Below, one piece after another: positions 27,004 through 36,030 of a DNA stretch of 40,697 nt. The stretch lies in the NCBI RefSeq assembly GCF_000819685.1, contig NZ_CDBR01000087.1, positions 1 through 40,697 of the forward strand. Direction: 5' to 3'. Within the stretch, counting starts at the first letter, position 1, and every line of letters begins with the position of its first letter. The position numbers were made by a program, and so were the translations under genes. The DNA is from Aeromonas allosaccharophila (GTDB lineage: Bacteria > Pseudomonadota > Gammaproteobacteria > Enterobacterales > Aeromonadaceae). Under the pieces are notes generated by a model that saw only the letters and a list, made by a program, of their open reading frames with translations, was not told the DNA's origin and searched no databases.

Positions 27004-27317
27004 ATCATCGGCGGCAGCATTTTGTCCCGCGGGATCGGTTACCAATCATCCATTTCAGATATATGCTCAGATCAGTGCCCTGTCGCCGAGATGGGGCTTG
27101 GCGCCTCCCTCTGGCAACCGCAATGCGCCATGACGGGAGGGGCGGTAACAACGAGAATCGGGCAGTACACCTTCACGGGATATGAAGGGGGAGTGGGGAG
27201 ATCCCGAGCCTGGTCGGGCAAAGGGGACCACTCGTAGTGGTTGCAGAGAGTCGTGACGGGCCTGACGCCAGTTCAGGCCGACGAAGCAACATGACCTGTC
27301 GGTCAAGGAGGACTGGT
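27004..27317 (+). other. Hairpin-rich leader between lexA and the 99-residue gene
   Basis: No convincing gene in 314 bp. A weak 48-codon frame at 27091-27237 has no good ribosome binding site. From about 27200 on, short perfect stems follow one another: 27203-27207/27214-27218, 27228-27232/27236-27240, 27259-27265/27273-27279 and 27292-27296/27301-27305. The last abuts the AAGGAGG site of the next gene. It may be a structured 5' leader or a small RNA. Confidence 0.4.
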
Positions 27318-27617
27318 ATGGCATCAAGATCGCCATGGGATTCAGAGGCTGCGGCTGCGCCAGCGGAATCGTCAATCACCCGTTTTGTCAAAGGTAGCCG
27401 GATGACCTGGTTCTACGGTCTCTGGTTGCACCATCGTGGGTCGCACTGGACGCTCTGGCTGGGATGCCCGAAAGAGAAGGTGGTGCGTCTGGTGCTGCTG
27501 TTCAAGCGAGGTCACGGCGATCGCCAGGGGGAAGAGGGCTGGCTGGCCCCCGTCATTCCCATCGGCGTGCGTGCCATCGGCAAGATGTTGCAGCAGGGGC
27601 GCAACGCTCGCCCCTGA
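27318..27617 (+). CDS. Unknown 99-residue protein downstream of lexA
   Basis: The ATG at 27318 is preceded by a near-perfect AAGGAGG at 27305-27311 and the stop is followed by an intrinsic terminator, so a translated gene is likely. The product has an Ala/Ser-rich N-terminus, then WFYGLWLHHRGSHWTLWLG and a basic C-terminus; it is short for a membrane protein and has no signal peptide. The W-LWL-P-K spacing faintly recalls SulA, which follows lexA in pseudomonads, but the similarity is too weak to assign. A candidate SOS box lies upstream at 26988. Confidence 0.65.
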   Translation: MASRSPWDSEAAAAPAESSITRFVKGSRMTWFYGLWLHHRGSHWTLWLGCPKEKVVRLVLLFKRGHGDRQGEEGWLAPVIPIGVRAIGKMLQQGRNARP

Positions 27618-27644
27618 GCAGAAGATACAAACAAATGCACCGAT

Positions 27645-27672
27645 AACCGGCACCCGAAGTGCCGGTTTTTTT
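27645..27672 (+). terminator. Terminator after the 99-residue gene
   Basis: Stem AACCGGCAC / GTGCCGGTT with a five-base loop and a run of seven Ts. Confidence 0.9.
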
Positions 27673-27825
27673 ATGGCCGCAACTGGCGATCAATTGCGCC
27701 AAATGGTCGACTCCTGACAGGGTGTTGCACAAGGTTGACCCCCCTTGGTGGCTCGCTGGGGTACAATGCCCCCTCTTGTCCGGTCACTGCTGGCCATCTG
27801 CCTCGAACTGAAAGGGTCTCTTGTT

Positions 27826-28452
27826 ATGATGAAGCTCCGCTATCCCCTGCTCTTTCTGCTGCTGACAGCCTGTCTGATCCTTGCGTTCTGCGCCACGCAG
27901 CCAGAGCAGCCACAGCAGGCCGACTACTATCCGGCGGGGCGGGACATCAACGATTTTGCCTTTACCGATGCGGACAACCAGCCGTTCACCCCTGCCAACC
28001 TGAAGGGGCATTGGACCTTCCTGTTCGTCGGTTACACCTTCTGCCCCGATATCTGCCCCACCACCCTGGCAGATATGCGATCCGTTTATGATCAGTTGAA
28101 GAAGATGGCGCCCGACAGTCAGGTGGTGTTTATCTCGGCGGATCCCCAGCGTGACGACATTCCCCGTCTCAAGACCTATACCGCCTTCTTCAATCCCGAG
28201 TTCAAGGCGGCCACCGCCCCCCACGACAAGCTGTTCCCGTTTGTGCGTAATCTGGGGCTGATCTACTCCATCGCCAATCAGGGGGAGAAGGATTACCTGA
28301 TCGATCACTCCGCCTCCATCGTGCTCATCAATCCCACGGGCAAGCTGCAGGCGGTATTCCGCCCACAAGTTGCGCCGGGTCAGGTGCCACGGGTGCAGAT
28401 GGCCACCATGCTCTCTGACTTCTCCCGCATTCTGAAGCTGACAGGCCACTGA
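27826..28452 (+). CDS. SCO1/SenC family copper chaperone
   Basis: A 208-residue thioredoxin-fold protein tethered to the membrane by an N-terminal helix (YPLLFLLLTACLILAFC); a lipoprotein form is possible but the lipobox is poor. The copper ligands are the CxxxC in YTFCPDICPTT and the His in DHSASIVLINPTG. Relatives deliver copper to the CuA site of cytochrome oxidase or protect against oxidative stress. No oxidase genes are nearby. The ATG pair at 27826/27829 follows AAAGGG. It is two bases from dinF and so coupled to it. Confidence 0.88.
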   Translation: MMKLRYPLLFLLLTACLILAFCATQPEQPQQADYYPAGRDINDFAFTDADNQPFTPANLKGHWTFLFVGYTFCPDICPTTLADMRSVYDQLKKMAPDSQVVFISADPQRDDIPRLKTYTAFFNPEFKAATAPHDKLFPFVRNLGLIYSIANQGEKDYLIDHSASIVLINPTGKLQAVFRPQVAPGQVPRVQMATMLSDFSRILKLTGH

Positions 28453-28454
28453 GC

Positions 28455-29816
28455 GTGACCCCATCTGTTGCCCCCTGGTGGCGAGATCCCTCTCGCCACC
28501 GCGCTGTTTTTGCTCTTGCCCTGCCCATGGTTTTCTCCAATATCACCACCCCCTTGCTGGGGCTGGTGGACACCTGGGTGATCGGTCATCTCGGTCAGGC
28601 CTGGTTTCTGGGGGGCGTGTCGGTTGGCGCGACCCTGATCAACCTCATCTTCTGGCTGCTCGGCTTTTTGCGAATGTCGACCACCGGGCTGACGGCGCAG
28701 GCGCACGGCGCCGCCGACGGCCGTGCCCAGCTCGATACCCTGCTGCGGGCGCTGGGGCTGGCCATTGCCCTCGGCCTGGCGTTGCTGTTGTTGCTCTTCC
28801 CCCTGTTGCCACGGCTGATCGCCCTGAGTGGCGGCTCGGCCGAGGTGCAGCTCTATGCGGGCCAATACGTCGCGCTGCGGATCTGGAGCGCCCCGGCGGC
28901 GCTCTGCAATCTGGTGATCATGGGTTGGCTGTTGGGGATGCAGGATGCCCGCAGCCCCATGGTGATGCTGATCCTCACCAATCTGGTCAACATGGCGCTC
29001 GATGCCCTGTTTGTGCTGGGGCTTGGCTGGCAGGTGCGGGGTGTGGCGGCGGCCTCGGTCATGGCGGATTACTGCGCGCTGGCGGCCGGGATCTGGCTGG
29101 TGCGCCGTCAGCTGCGGCAACTGGCACCGACGGTGTGGCAGGATGGCTGGCAGCGCTGGCGGCAACTTGCCCCCATGGTGCGGCTGCTCGGCCTCAACTG
29201 CGATATCTTCCTGCGCTCCCTCTGCTTGCAGCTCTGTTTCGCCTTTATGACCCTGCAAGGGGCGCGGCTGGGGGATGTGGCGGTGGCCGCCAATGCGGTG
29301 CTGCTCAACTTCCTGATGCTCATCTCCTACGGGCTCGATGGTTTTGCCTATGCGGTGGAGGCCATGGTGGGGCGAGCCATCGGTCAGCGGGATCGGCAGA
29401 AACTGCGGGAGGCCATCGTGCTCAATCTGGGCTGGGCCGCCCTCATCGCCATTGGTTTTACCCTGGTGTTTGCCCTCTTTGGGGCCCACCTTATCGGCTA
29501 TATCACCGACATTCCGGCCGTGGTAGCGGAGGCACATCGTCAGCTTCCCTGGCTGATCGCCATGCCGTTGCTGGCAGTCTGGTGTTTCCTGCTGGATGGC
29601 GTATTCATCGGGGCGACTCGGGCGCGGGAGATGCGCAACAGCATGTTGCTGGCCGCGTTTGGCGGCTTCTTCCCGATCTGGTGGCTCTGTCAGTCGTGGG
29701 GCGTGGCCGCGTTATGGGCGGCGATGGCGGCGCTGATGGTGGGGCGCGGTCTGTCGCTGGGGGTTACTTGCTGGCGGCTGGAGCGCAGCGGGCATCTGCT
29801 CGACGCCCGCCACTGA
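28455..29816 (+). CDS. dinF: MATE-family efflux protein, DinF type
   Basis: A 453-residue inner-membrane exporter with about twelve hydrophobic helices. The N-terminal LALPMVFSNITTPLLGLVDT is typical of DinF-group MATE transporters, which expel toxic organic compounds using a cation gradient. In E. coli dinF directly follows lexA and is SOS-induced; here an unknown gene and a Sco-like gene lie between. Start is GTG at 28455. A long frame one base off (28478-29848) is a high-GC shadow. Convergent with trmL, 13 bp between the stop codons. Confidence 0.88.
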   Translation: MTPSVAPWWRDPSRHRAVFALALPMVFSNITTPLLGLVDTWVIGHLGQAWFLGGVSVGATLINLIFWLLGFLRMSTTGLTAQAHGAADGRAQLDTLLRALGLAIALGLALLLLLFPLLPRLIALSGGSAEVQLYAGQYVALRIWSAPAALCNLVIMGWLLGMQDARSPMVMLILTNLVNMALDALFVLGLGWQVRGVAAASVMADYCALAAGIWLVRRQLRQLAPTVWQDGWQRWRQLAPMVRLLGLNCDIFLRSLCLQLCFAFMTLQGARLGDVAVAANAVLLNFLMLISYGLDGFAYAVEAMVGRAIGQRDRQKLREAIVLNLGWAALIAIGFTLVFALFGAHLIGYITDIPAVVAEAHRQLPWLIAMPLLAVWCFLLDGVFIGATRAREMRNSMLLAAFGGFFPIWWLCQSWGVAALWAAMAALMVGRGLSLGVTCWRLERSGHLLDARH

Positions 29817-29829
29817 GCCGCGATGACGC

Positions 29830-30294
29830 TTACATAGCGCCGTCGTAGCCGAGCTGGCGCCAGCTCTCGTAGACGAACACAGACACCGCGTTGGAGAGGT
29901 TCATGCTGCGGCTCTGGGGCACCATCGGAATGCGCAGCCGCTGCTCGAATGGCAGGCTCTCGATGATCTCGCTGGGCAGGCCGCGACTCTCCGGGCCAAA
30001 CAGCAGGGCATCGCCAAGTGCATATTGTGCTGCCGAGTGCGCGGTGCGCCCCTTGGTGGTGCAGGCAAACACCCGCTTGGGCGCCACGGCAGCCAGAAAA
30101 GCCTCATAGCTTGGCCAGCGCTTCACCTCGGCAAACTCGTGATAGTCGAGTCCCGCCCGCTTTACCCGCTTGTCATCCCACTCAAATCCCAGCGGCTCGA
30201 TCAGATGGAGCCGGTAACCGGTATTGGCGCAAAGCCGGATGATATTGCCGGTGTTGGGCGGAATTTCCGGCTGGTAGAGGACGATATCGAGCAT
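29830..30294 (-). CDS. trmL: tRNA (cytidine/uridine-34-2'-O)-methyltransferase
   Basis: A 154-residue SPOUT-family methyltransferase modifying the wobble base of tRNA-Leu. It begins [20 protein letters not shown], then has the knot motifs [11 protein letters not shown] and [17 protein letters not shown]. The start at 30294 has AGGA seven bases upstream and fits the family better than 30309. It lies 74 bp downstream of cpxA on the same strand. Confidence 0.95.
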   Translation of the reverse strand: MLDIVLYQPEIPPNTGNIIRLCANTGYRLHLIEPLGFEWDDKRVKRAGLDYHEFAEVKRWPSYEAFLAAVAPKRVFACTTKGRTAHSAAQYALGDALLFGPESRGLPSEIIESLPFEQRLRIPMVPQSRSMNLSNAVSVFVYESWRQLGYDGAM

Positions 30295-30368
30295 GACGAG
30301 TTCCTGCAAAGAGATGTAAAGCCAAGAAGGGGCGCCAGCATACCCAGCGCCCGTCCGGATGAAAAGGA

Positions 30369-31739
30369 TCAGGCGATGGGCAAGCGGATGGTGATGGTCA
30401 GCCCGGTGGGGTGATTGTTGCTGGCCGCAATGGTGCCGCCGTGGCGCTGGATCGCCTCCGAGGCGATGGCCAGCCCCAGCCCGGTGCCGCCAGTCTTGGC
30501 GTTGCGGGCGTCATCGACCCGAAAGAAGGGCTGGAACAGCAGCGCCTGCTGCTCGTCAGGCACCCCGGGGCCGTCATCCCGAATGGTCATCACCCACTCC
30601 TGCCCCTCCCGATACCAGTCCACCTTGATGAACTCGCGGGCATATTTGAGGGCGTTGCGCAGGGGGTTCTCCACCGCCCTGGCCAGCAGCTCGGGCCACA
30701 TCTGGATCGACTCGGCGGGCAGCGGCGGCAGTCTGAGCTGCTTGCCGCTCTGGTTCGCTTCGAACATGGCATCTTCGAGGATGGGTTCCAGCAGGTCGGC
30801 CAGCGGGTGCATCACCGGCGCCTCCACATGCTGCTGCACCCGCGACAGATCCAGCAGATCGCCGATCAGCTTGTCCAGCCGCCCGATCTCCGATTCGATC
30901 CGCGCCAGCTCGGCGCTGTCACCCTGCTTGCGGCGGATCAGCGCCTGCGCCAGCTGCATCCGGGTGAGCGGGCTGCGCAGCTCGTGGGAGATATCGGAAA
31001 GCAGCTGTTTCTGCTTCTGGATCATGCTCTTGAGCGTCTCCACCATGCGGCTGACGTTATCCGCCAGCTGGCCGATCTCGTCGCCCCGTCCCAGATTGGG
31101 GATCTGCACCTCCAGATTGCCGGCAGCCAGCTGGGAGACCGACTTCTGCAGTTGCAGGATGGGGCGGGTCAGCCGCCATGCGAGCAGCAGGCAGAGCGGG
31201 GTGCTGACCAGCATCGAGATGCCCAGAATGCGGATCGGGTGATCCAGCACCTGAATGAACAGGAACAGGTAGGGGTTTTCGGCATTGAGGCCGAAATAGA
31301 CGTGATAGCGATGGCCGTGGTGTTCCATCAGGAAGGGGCCGGCGATCGCCTTGCGATCCTCGTTGCCCAGCATGGGGTTGGCCGGGTCGTCGGCATCCAC
31401 CATGAAGCGCACCACGAACTTGCGCGGATGGGTGGTGGACTGGATCTGTCCCCGCTCATCGCGCAGATAGACGTTATCCACCGGCAGCATGGCGATATTG
31501 TCCATCGCCTTGGCCAGATCGAAATCCTGATCCGGATCGGCGGCGTTGAGCAGGGCCTGAACATTATTCTGCATCCGCGCCACTTCGTGGGTCGGCAGCG
31601 GGATCTGGTTACGGGGATCCAGGGTCGGCAGGCTGATCACGGCGGCCAGGATCACCAGCAGCATGAGCCAGAACCAGAGGAAGATGTGGGTCGAGATCCC
31701 GTTGAGGGAGCTGATGCGCTCTATTCTTGCTCTAGCCAC
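30369..31739 (-). CDS. cpxA: Envelope-stress sensor histidine kinase CpxA
   Basis: A 456-residue inner-membrane kinase. Membrane helices lie near residues 15-35 and 165-190 with a periplasmic sensor between. HAMP follows ([20 protein letters not shown]), then the phosphorylated His in [13 protein letters not shown], the N box [10 protein letters not shown], and ATP-binding DDGPGVP and [10 protein letters not shown]. It phosphorylates CpxR. No ATG fits; GTG at 31739, overlapping cpxR by 19 bases, is the best start but lacks a strong ribosome binding site, so the exact N-terminus is uncertain. Confidence 0.92.
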   Translation of the reverse strand: MARARIERISSLNGISTHIFLWFWLMLLVILAAVISLPTLDPRNQIPLPTHEVARMQNNVQALLNAADPDQDFDLAKAMDNIAMLPVDNVYLRDERGQIQSTTHPRKFVVRFMVDADDPANPMLGNEDRKAIAGPFLMEHHGHRYHVYFGLNAENPYLFLFIQVLDHPIRILGISMLVSTPLCLLLAWRLTRPILQLQKSVSQLAAGNLEVQIPNLGRGDEIGQLADNVSRMVETLKSMIQKQKQLLSDISHELRSPLTRMQLAQALIRRKQGDSAELARIESEIGRLDKLIGDLLDLSRVQQHVEAPVMHPLADLLEPILEDAMFEANQSGKQLRLPPLPAESIQMWPELLARAVENPLRNALKYAREFIKVDWYREGQEWVMTIRDDGPGVPDEQQALLFQPFFRVDDARNAKTGGTGLGLAIASEAIQRHGGTIAASNNHPTGLTITIRLPIA

Positions 31740-32416
31740 AGGTAACCGCGCCCCCGTACGGTTTTGAAGCGGGGCTGGCCATCGGTGCGGTCCGGCAGCT
31801 TCTTGCGCAGGTTGCTCAGGTGCATGTCGATGGCCCGATCGAAGGGTTCCAGCTTCTTGCCCAGCACCTGCTCGGAGAGATGACTCTTGCTGACGATCTG
31901 ACCGGGATTGCGCAGCAGGCACTCCAGCAGGCCGAACTCTGTGGCGGTCAGCTCCAGCAGCTGTTCGCCGTAGCGGGCCTGCTGCAGGCCGGGTTGCAGC
32001 ACGATATCCATGAAGTGCACTTCGTCGGAGGAGTTGCCGCGCTGGGGCGGGGCGCTCTGGGTGCGGCGCAGGATGGCGCGCACGCGGGCCAGCAGCTCCC
32101 GATCATCGAACGGCTTGGCCAGATAGTCGTCGGCGCCTGCCTCCAGACCGTTGACCCGATCCTGGCTGTCACCGCGGGCGGTCAGCATCAGCACCGGGGT
32201 GTCGTGGGTCTTGCGCAGCTTGGTCAGCATGGCAAAGCCGTTGAGCCTGGGCATCATCACATCCAGCAGCACCAGATCGAAGCTCTGCTCCGCCAATCGT
32301 TGCAGCCCCTCTTCACCATCCTCGGCGACCGTGACCTGAAATCCCTCCAGGGTCAGAATTTCGGTGAGCAGTTGGGTCAATTCAAGATCGTCGTCGACCA
32401 GGAGTATTCTGTTCAT
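31721..32416 (-). CDS. cpxR: Envelope-stress response regulator CpxR
   Basis: A 231-residue OmpR-type regulator. The receiver domain has the acidic pocket DDD at 8-10, phospho-acceptor Asp52 in LLDVMMP and Lys in LAKPF. The C-terminal winged helix includes LTATEFGLLECLL and DMHLSNLRKKL. Phosphorylated CpxR activates genes dealing with misfolded envelope proteins. First gene of cpxRA, divergent from fieF. The start at 32416 follows AGGAGT-like bases on the other side only weakly; family alignment decides it. Confidence 0.95.
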   Translation of the reverse strand: MNRILLVDDDLELTQLLTEILTLEGFQVTVAEDGEEGLQRLAEQSFDLVLLDVMMPRLNGFAMLTKLRKTHDTPVLMLTARGDSQDRVNGLEAGADDYLAKPFDDRELLARVRAILRRTQSAPPQRGNSSDEVHFMDIVLQPGLQQARYGEQLLELTATEFGLLECLLRNPGQIVSKSHLSEQVLGKKLEPFDRAIDMHLSNLRKKLPDRTDGQPRFKTVRGRGYLWLEQE

Positions 32417-32465
32417 CTGGTGTTATTCCGCAGATTTTCGCGCCAAACTGACGCCGGGGTCAGGG

Positions 32466-32471
32466 TATAAT
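32466..32471 (+). promoter_or_regulatory. -10 element for fieF
   Basis: TATAAT about 31 bp upstream of the fieF start, in the 85-bp gap with cpxR. The -35 region is poor, suggesting an activated promoter. Confidence 0.45.
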
Positions 32472-32501
32472 AAGTTTTTCATCGCCAGAGGAAAGCCGGT
32501 T

Positions 32502-33413
32502 TTGAGCCATCAACAATATTCCCGTTGGGTTACCTTTGCCAGCATGGCGGCGGTCACCACCGCTACCCTGCTGATCATCGGCAAACTGATCGCCTGGCTG
32601 ATGACCGACTCGTCGACCCTGCTGGCATCGCTCACCGACTCCTTCATGGATGTGAGTGCCTCCATCATCAACCTGCTGGCCATTCGCTATGCGCTGGCCC
32701 CCGCCGATGACGAACACCGTTTCGGTCACGGCAAGGCGGAGTCGCTGGCGGGGCTCATTCAGTCGGCCTTTATCTCCGGTTCTGCGTTGCTGCTGGTGAT
32801 GCACGGTATCTCGTCGCTGCTCAAGCAGGCGCCCATCGAGCGGCTGGAGGCGGGTCTCTGGGTCAGCGGTGGCTCCATCGTGCTGACCCTGCTGCTGGTC
32901 AGCTTCCAGAGCTTGGTCATTCGCAAGACCAACAGCGTGGCCATCAAGGCCGACATGCTGCACTACCGTTCCGATCTGCTGCTCAATGCCGGTGTCTTGC
33001 TGGCGCTGGTGCTGGCGGGGCAGGGGTGGTACTGGGCCGACGGCCTGTTTGCCATCCTGATCGGGCTGTTCCTGTTGTGGGGGGCGGGACACATCGGCTA
33101 CGAGTCGGTGCAGGCGCTGCTCGATCGTCAGTTGCCAGCCGAAGAACAAGCGAGAATAATGGCGCTCTGCTGTGCCGTAGAAGGTGTACACGGCGTACAT
33201 GACCTGCGCACCCGTCAATCCGGGCCGACCCGATTCGTACAGTTGCATCTGGAACTGGATGATCAGATCCCCCTGGTCAAGGCCCATCAGATCGCCGATG
33301 AAGCCGAACTGGCGGTACGCCAGGCATTCGAGCGGATGGATGTCATCATCCACATGGACCCCATCTCGGTGCTGACAAAAGAACAACAGAGCCCTCACCC
33401 AGAACAACAGTAG
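32502..33413 (+). CDS. fieF: Cation diffusion facilitator, FieF-like
   Basis: A 303-residue inner-membrane antiporter expelling Fe(II), Zn(II) or similar ions in exchange for protons. Six hydrophobic helices are present. Metal sites match FieF: DSFMD in helix 2 (E. coli has DSLVD), HRFGHGKAESLA, and HYRSDLL in helix 5 (family: HYQSD). The C-terminal domain has HDLRTRQSGPTRFVQLHLEL. Start is TTG at 32502 with AGAGGA nine bases upstream. In E. coli fieF follows cpxP beside cpxRA; here cpxP is missing. Confidence 0.92.
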   Translation: MSHQQYSRWVTFASMAAVTTATLLIIGKLIAWLMTDSSTLLASLTDSFMDVSASIINLLAIRYALAPADDEHRFGHGKAESLAGLIQSAFISGSALLLVMHGISSLLKQAPIERLEAGLWVSGGSIVLTLLLVSFQSLVIRKTNSVAIKADMLHYRSDLLLNAGVLLALVLAGQGWYWADGLFAILIGLFLLWGAGHIGYESVQALLDRQLPAEEQARIMALCCAVEGVHGVHDLRTRQSGPTRFVQLHLELDDQIPLVKAHQIADEAELAVRQAFERMDVIIHMDPISVLTKEQQSPHPEQQ

Positions 33414-33421
33414 GCTGCAAC

Positions 33422-34201
33422 ATGGATGAACTGGTTGCCAAAACCTGGCACAAAATTCAGCAAGAAGCACAGTGCATGGCGGCCCAGGAGCCGATGCTGG
33501 CCAGCTTCTTCCACTCCACCATTCTCAATCACAAGAATCTGCGATCGGCCCTCAGCTTCCAGCTGGCCAACAAGCTCGACAGCGCCACCATGCCCGCCAT
33601 CGCCCTGCGCGAGGTGATCGAGCTGGCGCTGCGCAGCGAACCCGAGCTGCTGGCGGTGGTGGCGGCCGACATCTGCGCCGTGCAGGAGCGGGATCCGGCG
33701 GTCGATCTCTTCTCCACCCCGTTGCTCTACCTCAAGGGGTTCCATGCCCTGCAGGGTTATCGGGTCGCCAACTGGCTGTGGCGTCAGGGGCGCCGCTCGC
33801 TGGCGCTCTATCTGCAAAACCAGATCTCGGTGGTGTTCGGGGTGGATGTGCACCCGGCCGCCCGTATCGGCAAGGGGATCATGTTTGACCATGCCACCGG
33901 CATCGTGGTTGGCGAGACGGCGGTGATTGAAGATGATGTATCCATCCTGCAGAGCGTGACCCTTGGCGGTACCGGCAAGGAGAGCGGCGATCGCCATCCC
34001 AAGATCCGCGAAGGGGTGATGATAGGGGCGGGCGCCAAGGTGCTCGGCAATATCGAAGTGGGCATGGGCGCCAAAATCGGCGCAGGCAGCGTGGTGATCA
34101 ACCCGGTGCCGCCGCACACCACGGTCGCTGGCGTCCCTGCCAAGATCGTCGGCCGTCCGGAGTGCGACAAGCCTTCACTGGATATGGATCAGTGTCTCTG
34201 A
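33422..34201 (+). CDS. cysE: Serine O-acetyltransferase
   Basis: A 259-residue cytosolic enzyme making O-acetylserine from serine and acetyl-CoA, the first committed step of cysteine synthesis. The helical N-terminal domain is followed by a left-handed beta-helix of hexapeptide repeats (VDVHPAARIGKGIMFDHATG with the catalytic His, then VVGETAVIEDDVSIL). It begins 8 bp after fieF and is probably co-transcribed. The C-terminal tail usually sensitive to cysteine feedback is present. Confidence 0.95.
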   Translation: MDELVAKTWHKIQQEAQCMAAQEPMLASFFHSTILNHKNLRSALSFQLANKLDSATMPAIALREVIELALRSEPELLAVVAADICAVQERDPAVDLFSTPLLYLKGFHALQGYRVANWLWRQGRRSLALYLQNQISVVFGVDVHPAARIGKGIMFDHATGIVVGETAVIEDDVSILQSVTLGGTGKESGDRHPKIREGVMIGAGAKVLGNIEVGMGAKIGAGSVVINPVPPHTTVAGVPAKIVGRPECDKPSLDMDQCL

Positions 34202-34221
34202 TCTCCTGACCGGAGGCGTCG

Positions 34222-35502
34222 ATGGCCAAACGCTGGTCGGGTTATCTGATACTGGGGATGTGGCTGCTCAACCTGCTTCATCTCTATCTGGGACTCTCCC
34301 CCTGGCCCGCGGCCATTGCGGCCTGGGGGGCGTCACTGCTCACCTGGCCCTGGCTGGTGGGTGCCGCCAAGCGGCAGGCGCTGGCCCTTTATGGTGCCGC
34401 CCTGCTTCTGCTCATCTTCTCCTGGTGGCGGGGGGCGACCCTCAGCGCCGGTGACTGGCTGCTGCCCAACATCAATATGCTCACCATGTTTGCCGCGGTG
34501 AGCACCCTCAATCTTGCAACGTCCGGCCTGCTGACCGGCACCACCTCATGGACCGGGCGCAAGGGGTTGTGGAGCACCATGGCCAGCCTCAATCTGCTGG
34601 GGGCGGTCATCAACCTCTCGGTGCTGTTCATCATCGGCGATCGGCTGGAGCGCAATGGCACGCTGGAGCGGCGTCAGGTGATGGTGCTTAGCCGGATCTT
34701 CTGTGCCGCCGCCTTCTGGTCACCCTTCTTTGTCGCCATGGCGGTGGCGCTGACCTATGCGCCGGGTTTGCAGCTCTCCCATATTCTGCCGTTCGGGATC
34801 CTCGCCGCCTTGCTGGCGATGGGACTGACTGCCTGGCAGGTGGAACGGATCGGGGTGGCCGACTTTGCCGGTTATCCGCTGCGGCTGCAGACGCTGGGGT
34901 TGCCGGTCACGCTGGCGCTGCTGGTACTGCTCATCAAGCAGATCTGGCCCCAGCTCGGCATTCTGGCGGTAATCGCGCTGGTGGCCCCGCTGCTGGCGCT
35001 GCTCTTTATGTCGAGGGTCGGGCGCAAGGCGGCCCTCAAGCGGCAGGTGGTGGAGCGCTTTCCCGCCATCGGTGGCCAGCTGGTGTTGTTTCTGGGGGCC
35101 GGTTTGCTGGCGGCAGGCATCAACAGTGCGCTGTCGGTCATCGATCTCGGCGCTGGCCACGGCCTGCCACTGTTCAACCATTTTGGCTGGCTTGAAGCAT
35201 CCCTCACTCTGCTGCTGATCCTGGTGGTGGCCATCGTCGGAGTGCATCCGCTCATCAGTATCTCCGGGCTGGCGCCGCTGCTCTGGCCGCTGGCGCCGGA
35301 TCCCAGCCTGCTCGGCATGTGTTTCCTGCTGGGGTGGGGGCTTGCCACCGGCACCAGTCCGCTCTCCGGATCCAATCTGGCGTTGGCTTCCCGTTACAAC
35401 CTCAGTGCCGGGCTGATCCTGCGCTGGAACCTGCTCTACGGCCTGCTGATGTATGTCGTCGCCTGTCTGTTGCTGGGGGCTTATATCGCCTTGCAGGGAT
35501 AA
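34222..35502 (+). CDS. Polytopic inner-membrane protein, transporter-like
   Basis: A 426-residue protein, almost entirely hydrophobic, with roughly ten to twelve predicted helices. It has no motif I can assign firmly. The late segment LGWGLATGTSPLSGSNLALA resembles the re-entrant loops of ion-transporter superfamily permeases (dicarboxylate, citrate or arsenite type), and NLATSGLLTGTTSWTGRKG mid-N-terminus could be the paired loop. A GGAGG site precedes the ATG. It starts 20 bp after cysE, so it may carry a sulfur- or amino-acid-related solute; that is inference only. Confidence 0.75.
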   Translation: MAKRWSGYLILGMWLLNLLHLYLGLSPWPAAIAAWGASLLTWPWLVGAAKRQALALYGAALLLLIFSWWRGATLSAGDWLLPNINMLTMFAAVSTLNLATSGLLTGTTSWTGRKGLWSTMASLNLLGAVINLSVLFIIGDRLERNGTLERRQVMVLSRIFCAAAFWSPFFVAMAVALTYAPGLQLSHILPFGILAALLAMGLTAWQVERIGVADFAGYPLRLQTLGLPVTLALLVLLIKQIWPQLGILAVIALVAPLLALLFMSRVGRKAALKRQVVERFPAIGGQLVLFLGAGLLAAGINSALSVIDLGAGHGLPLFNHFGWLEASLTLLLILVVAIVGVHPLISISGLAPLLWPLAPDPSLLGMCFLLGWGLATGTSPLSGSNLALASRYNLSAGLILRWNLLYGLLMYVVACLLLGAYIALQG

Positions 35503-35658
35503 CGGCGGTACTGTCGGGAGGGCGCCAATAATGCGCGGGTGGCGGGGTCTTTTACGCACGGCTCAGTGCGTTGTCGCGGCTCTGGCGCAGGATGCGAGAA
35601 AAATAGACGCATATTTAGACAATACATCTATGGAAGGCGCATTTTACAGCGCACTGGC

Positions 35659-35688
35659 TTGTTTGTGCCGATGCGCTCGGGGTATGCT
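35659..35688 (+). promoter_or_regulatory. Candidate zapB promoter
   Basis: TTGTTT (35659-35664) and TATGCT (35683-35688) spaced 18 bp, 60 bp upstream of zapB. The 246-bp gap before zapB holds no other gene. Confidence 0.5.
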
Positions 35689-35748
35689 GGCTTCACGCGC
35701 TTGAATCGCCCTCTGTGGGGCATCGCAATTGAACAAACAGGTATGCAT

Positions 35749-35958
35749 ATGTCACTAGAAGTCCTTGAGCAACTCGAATCCAAAGTACAATCCGCCGTCG
35801 ATAACATCTCCCTGCTGAAGATGGAGCTGGACGAGCTGAAAGAGCAGAACAGCAAGCTGCAAGACGAGAACCATCAGCTGCGCAACGAGCACGTTGCATG
35901 GCAGGAGCGTCTGCGTGCCCTGCTGGGCAAAATGGATCAGATGGGCGAAACCATCTAA
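35749..35958 (+). CDS. zapB: Cell division factor ZapB
   Basis: A 69-residue coiled-coil protein that bridges ZapA-FtsZ and MatP at the division ring. [20 protein letters not shown] opens with heptad-patterned Leu and Val, and the C-terminus [12 protein letters not shown] matches ZapB. It is about ten residues shorter than the E. coli protein because the central coil is shorter. The start at 35749 is preferred over 35743, where ribosome binding spacing would be too short. A terminator follows. Confidence 0.9.
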   Translation: MSLEVLEQLESKVQSAVDNISLLKMELDELKEQNSKLQDENHQLRNEHVAWQERLRALLGKMDQMGETI

Positions 35959-35984
35959 TTCATCGCCTTCAGGCAGAATTGAAA

Positions 35985-36017
35985 ACGGGCCGCTCCATGA
36001 GCGGCCCGTCTGTTTTT
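35985..36017. terminator. Bidirectional terminator between zapB and elbB
   Basis: An 11-bp perfect stem (35985-35995 with 35999-36009) around CAT, followed by CTGTTTTT. Confidence 0.88.
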
Positions 36018-36030
36018 GGCGGGGCGGGGA

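Noticed and set aside
27318..27617. Assignment of the 99-residue gene as sulA
   Set aside because: Only a faint W-LWL-P-K likeness; too short and otherwise different.
28478..29848. 456-codon frame overlapping dinF
   Set aside because: Arg/Gly/Ala-rich frame-shifted shadow; the dinF frame shows a full MATE protein.
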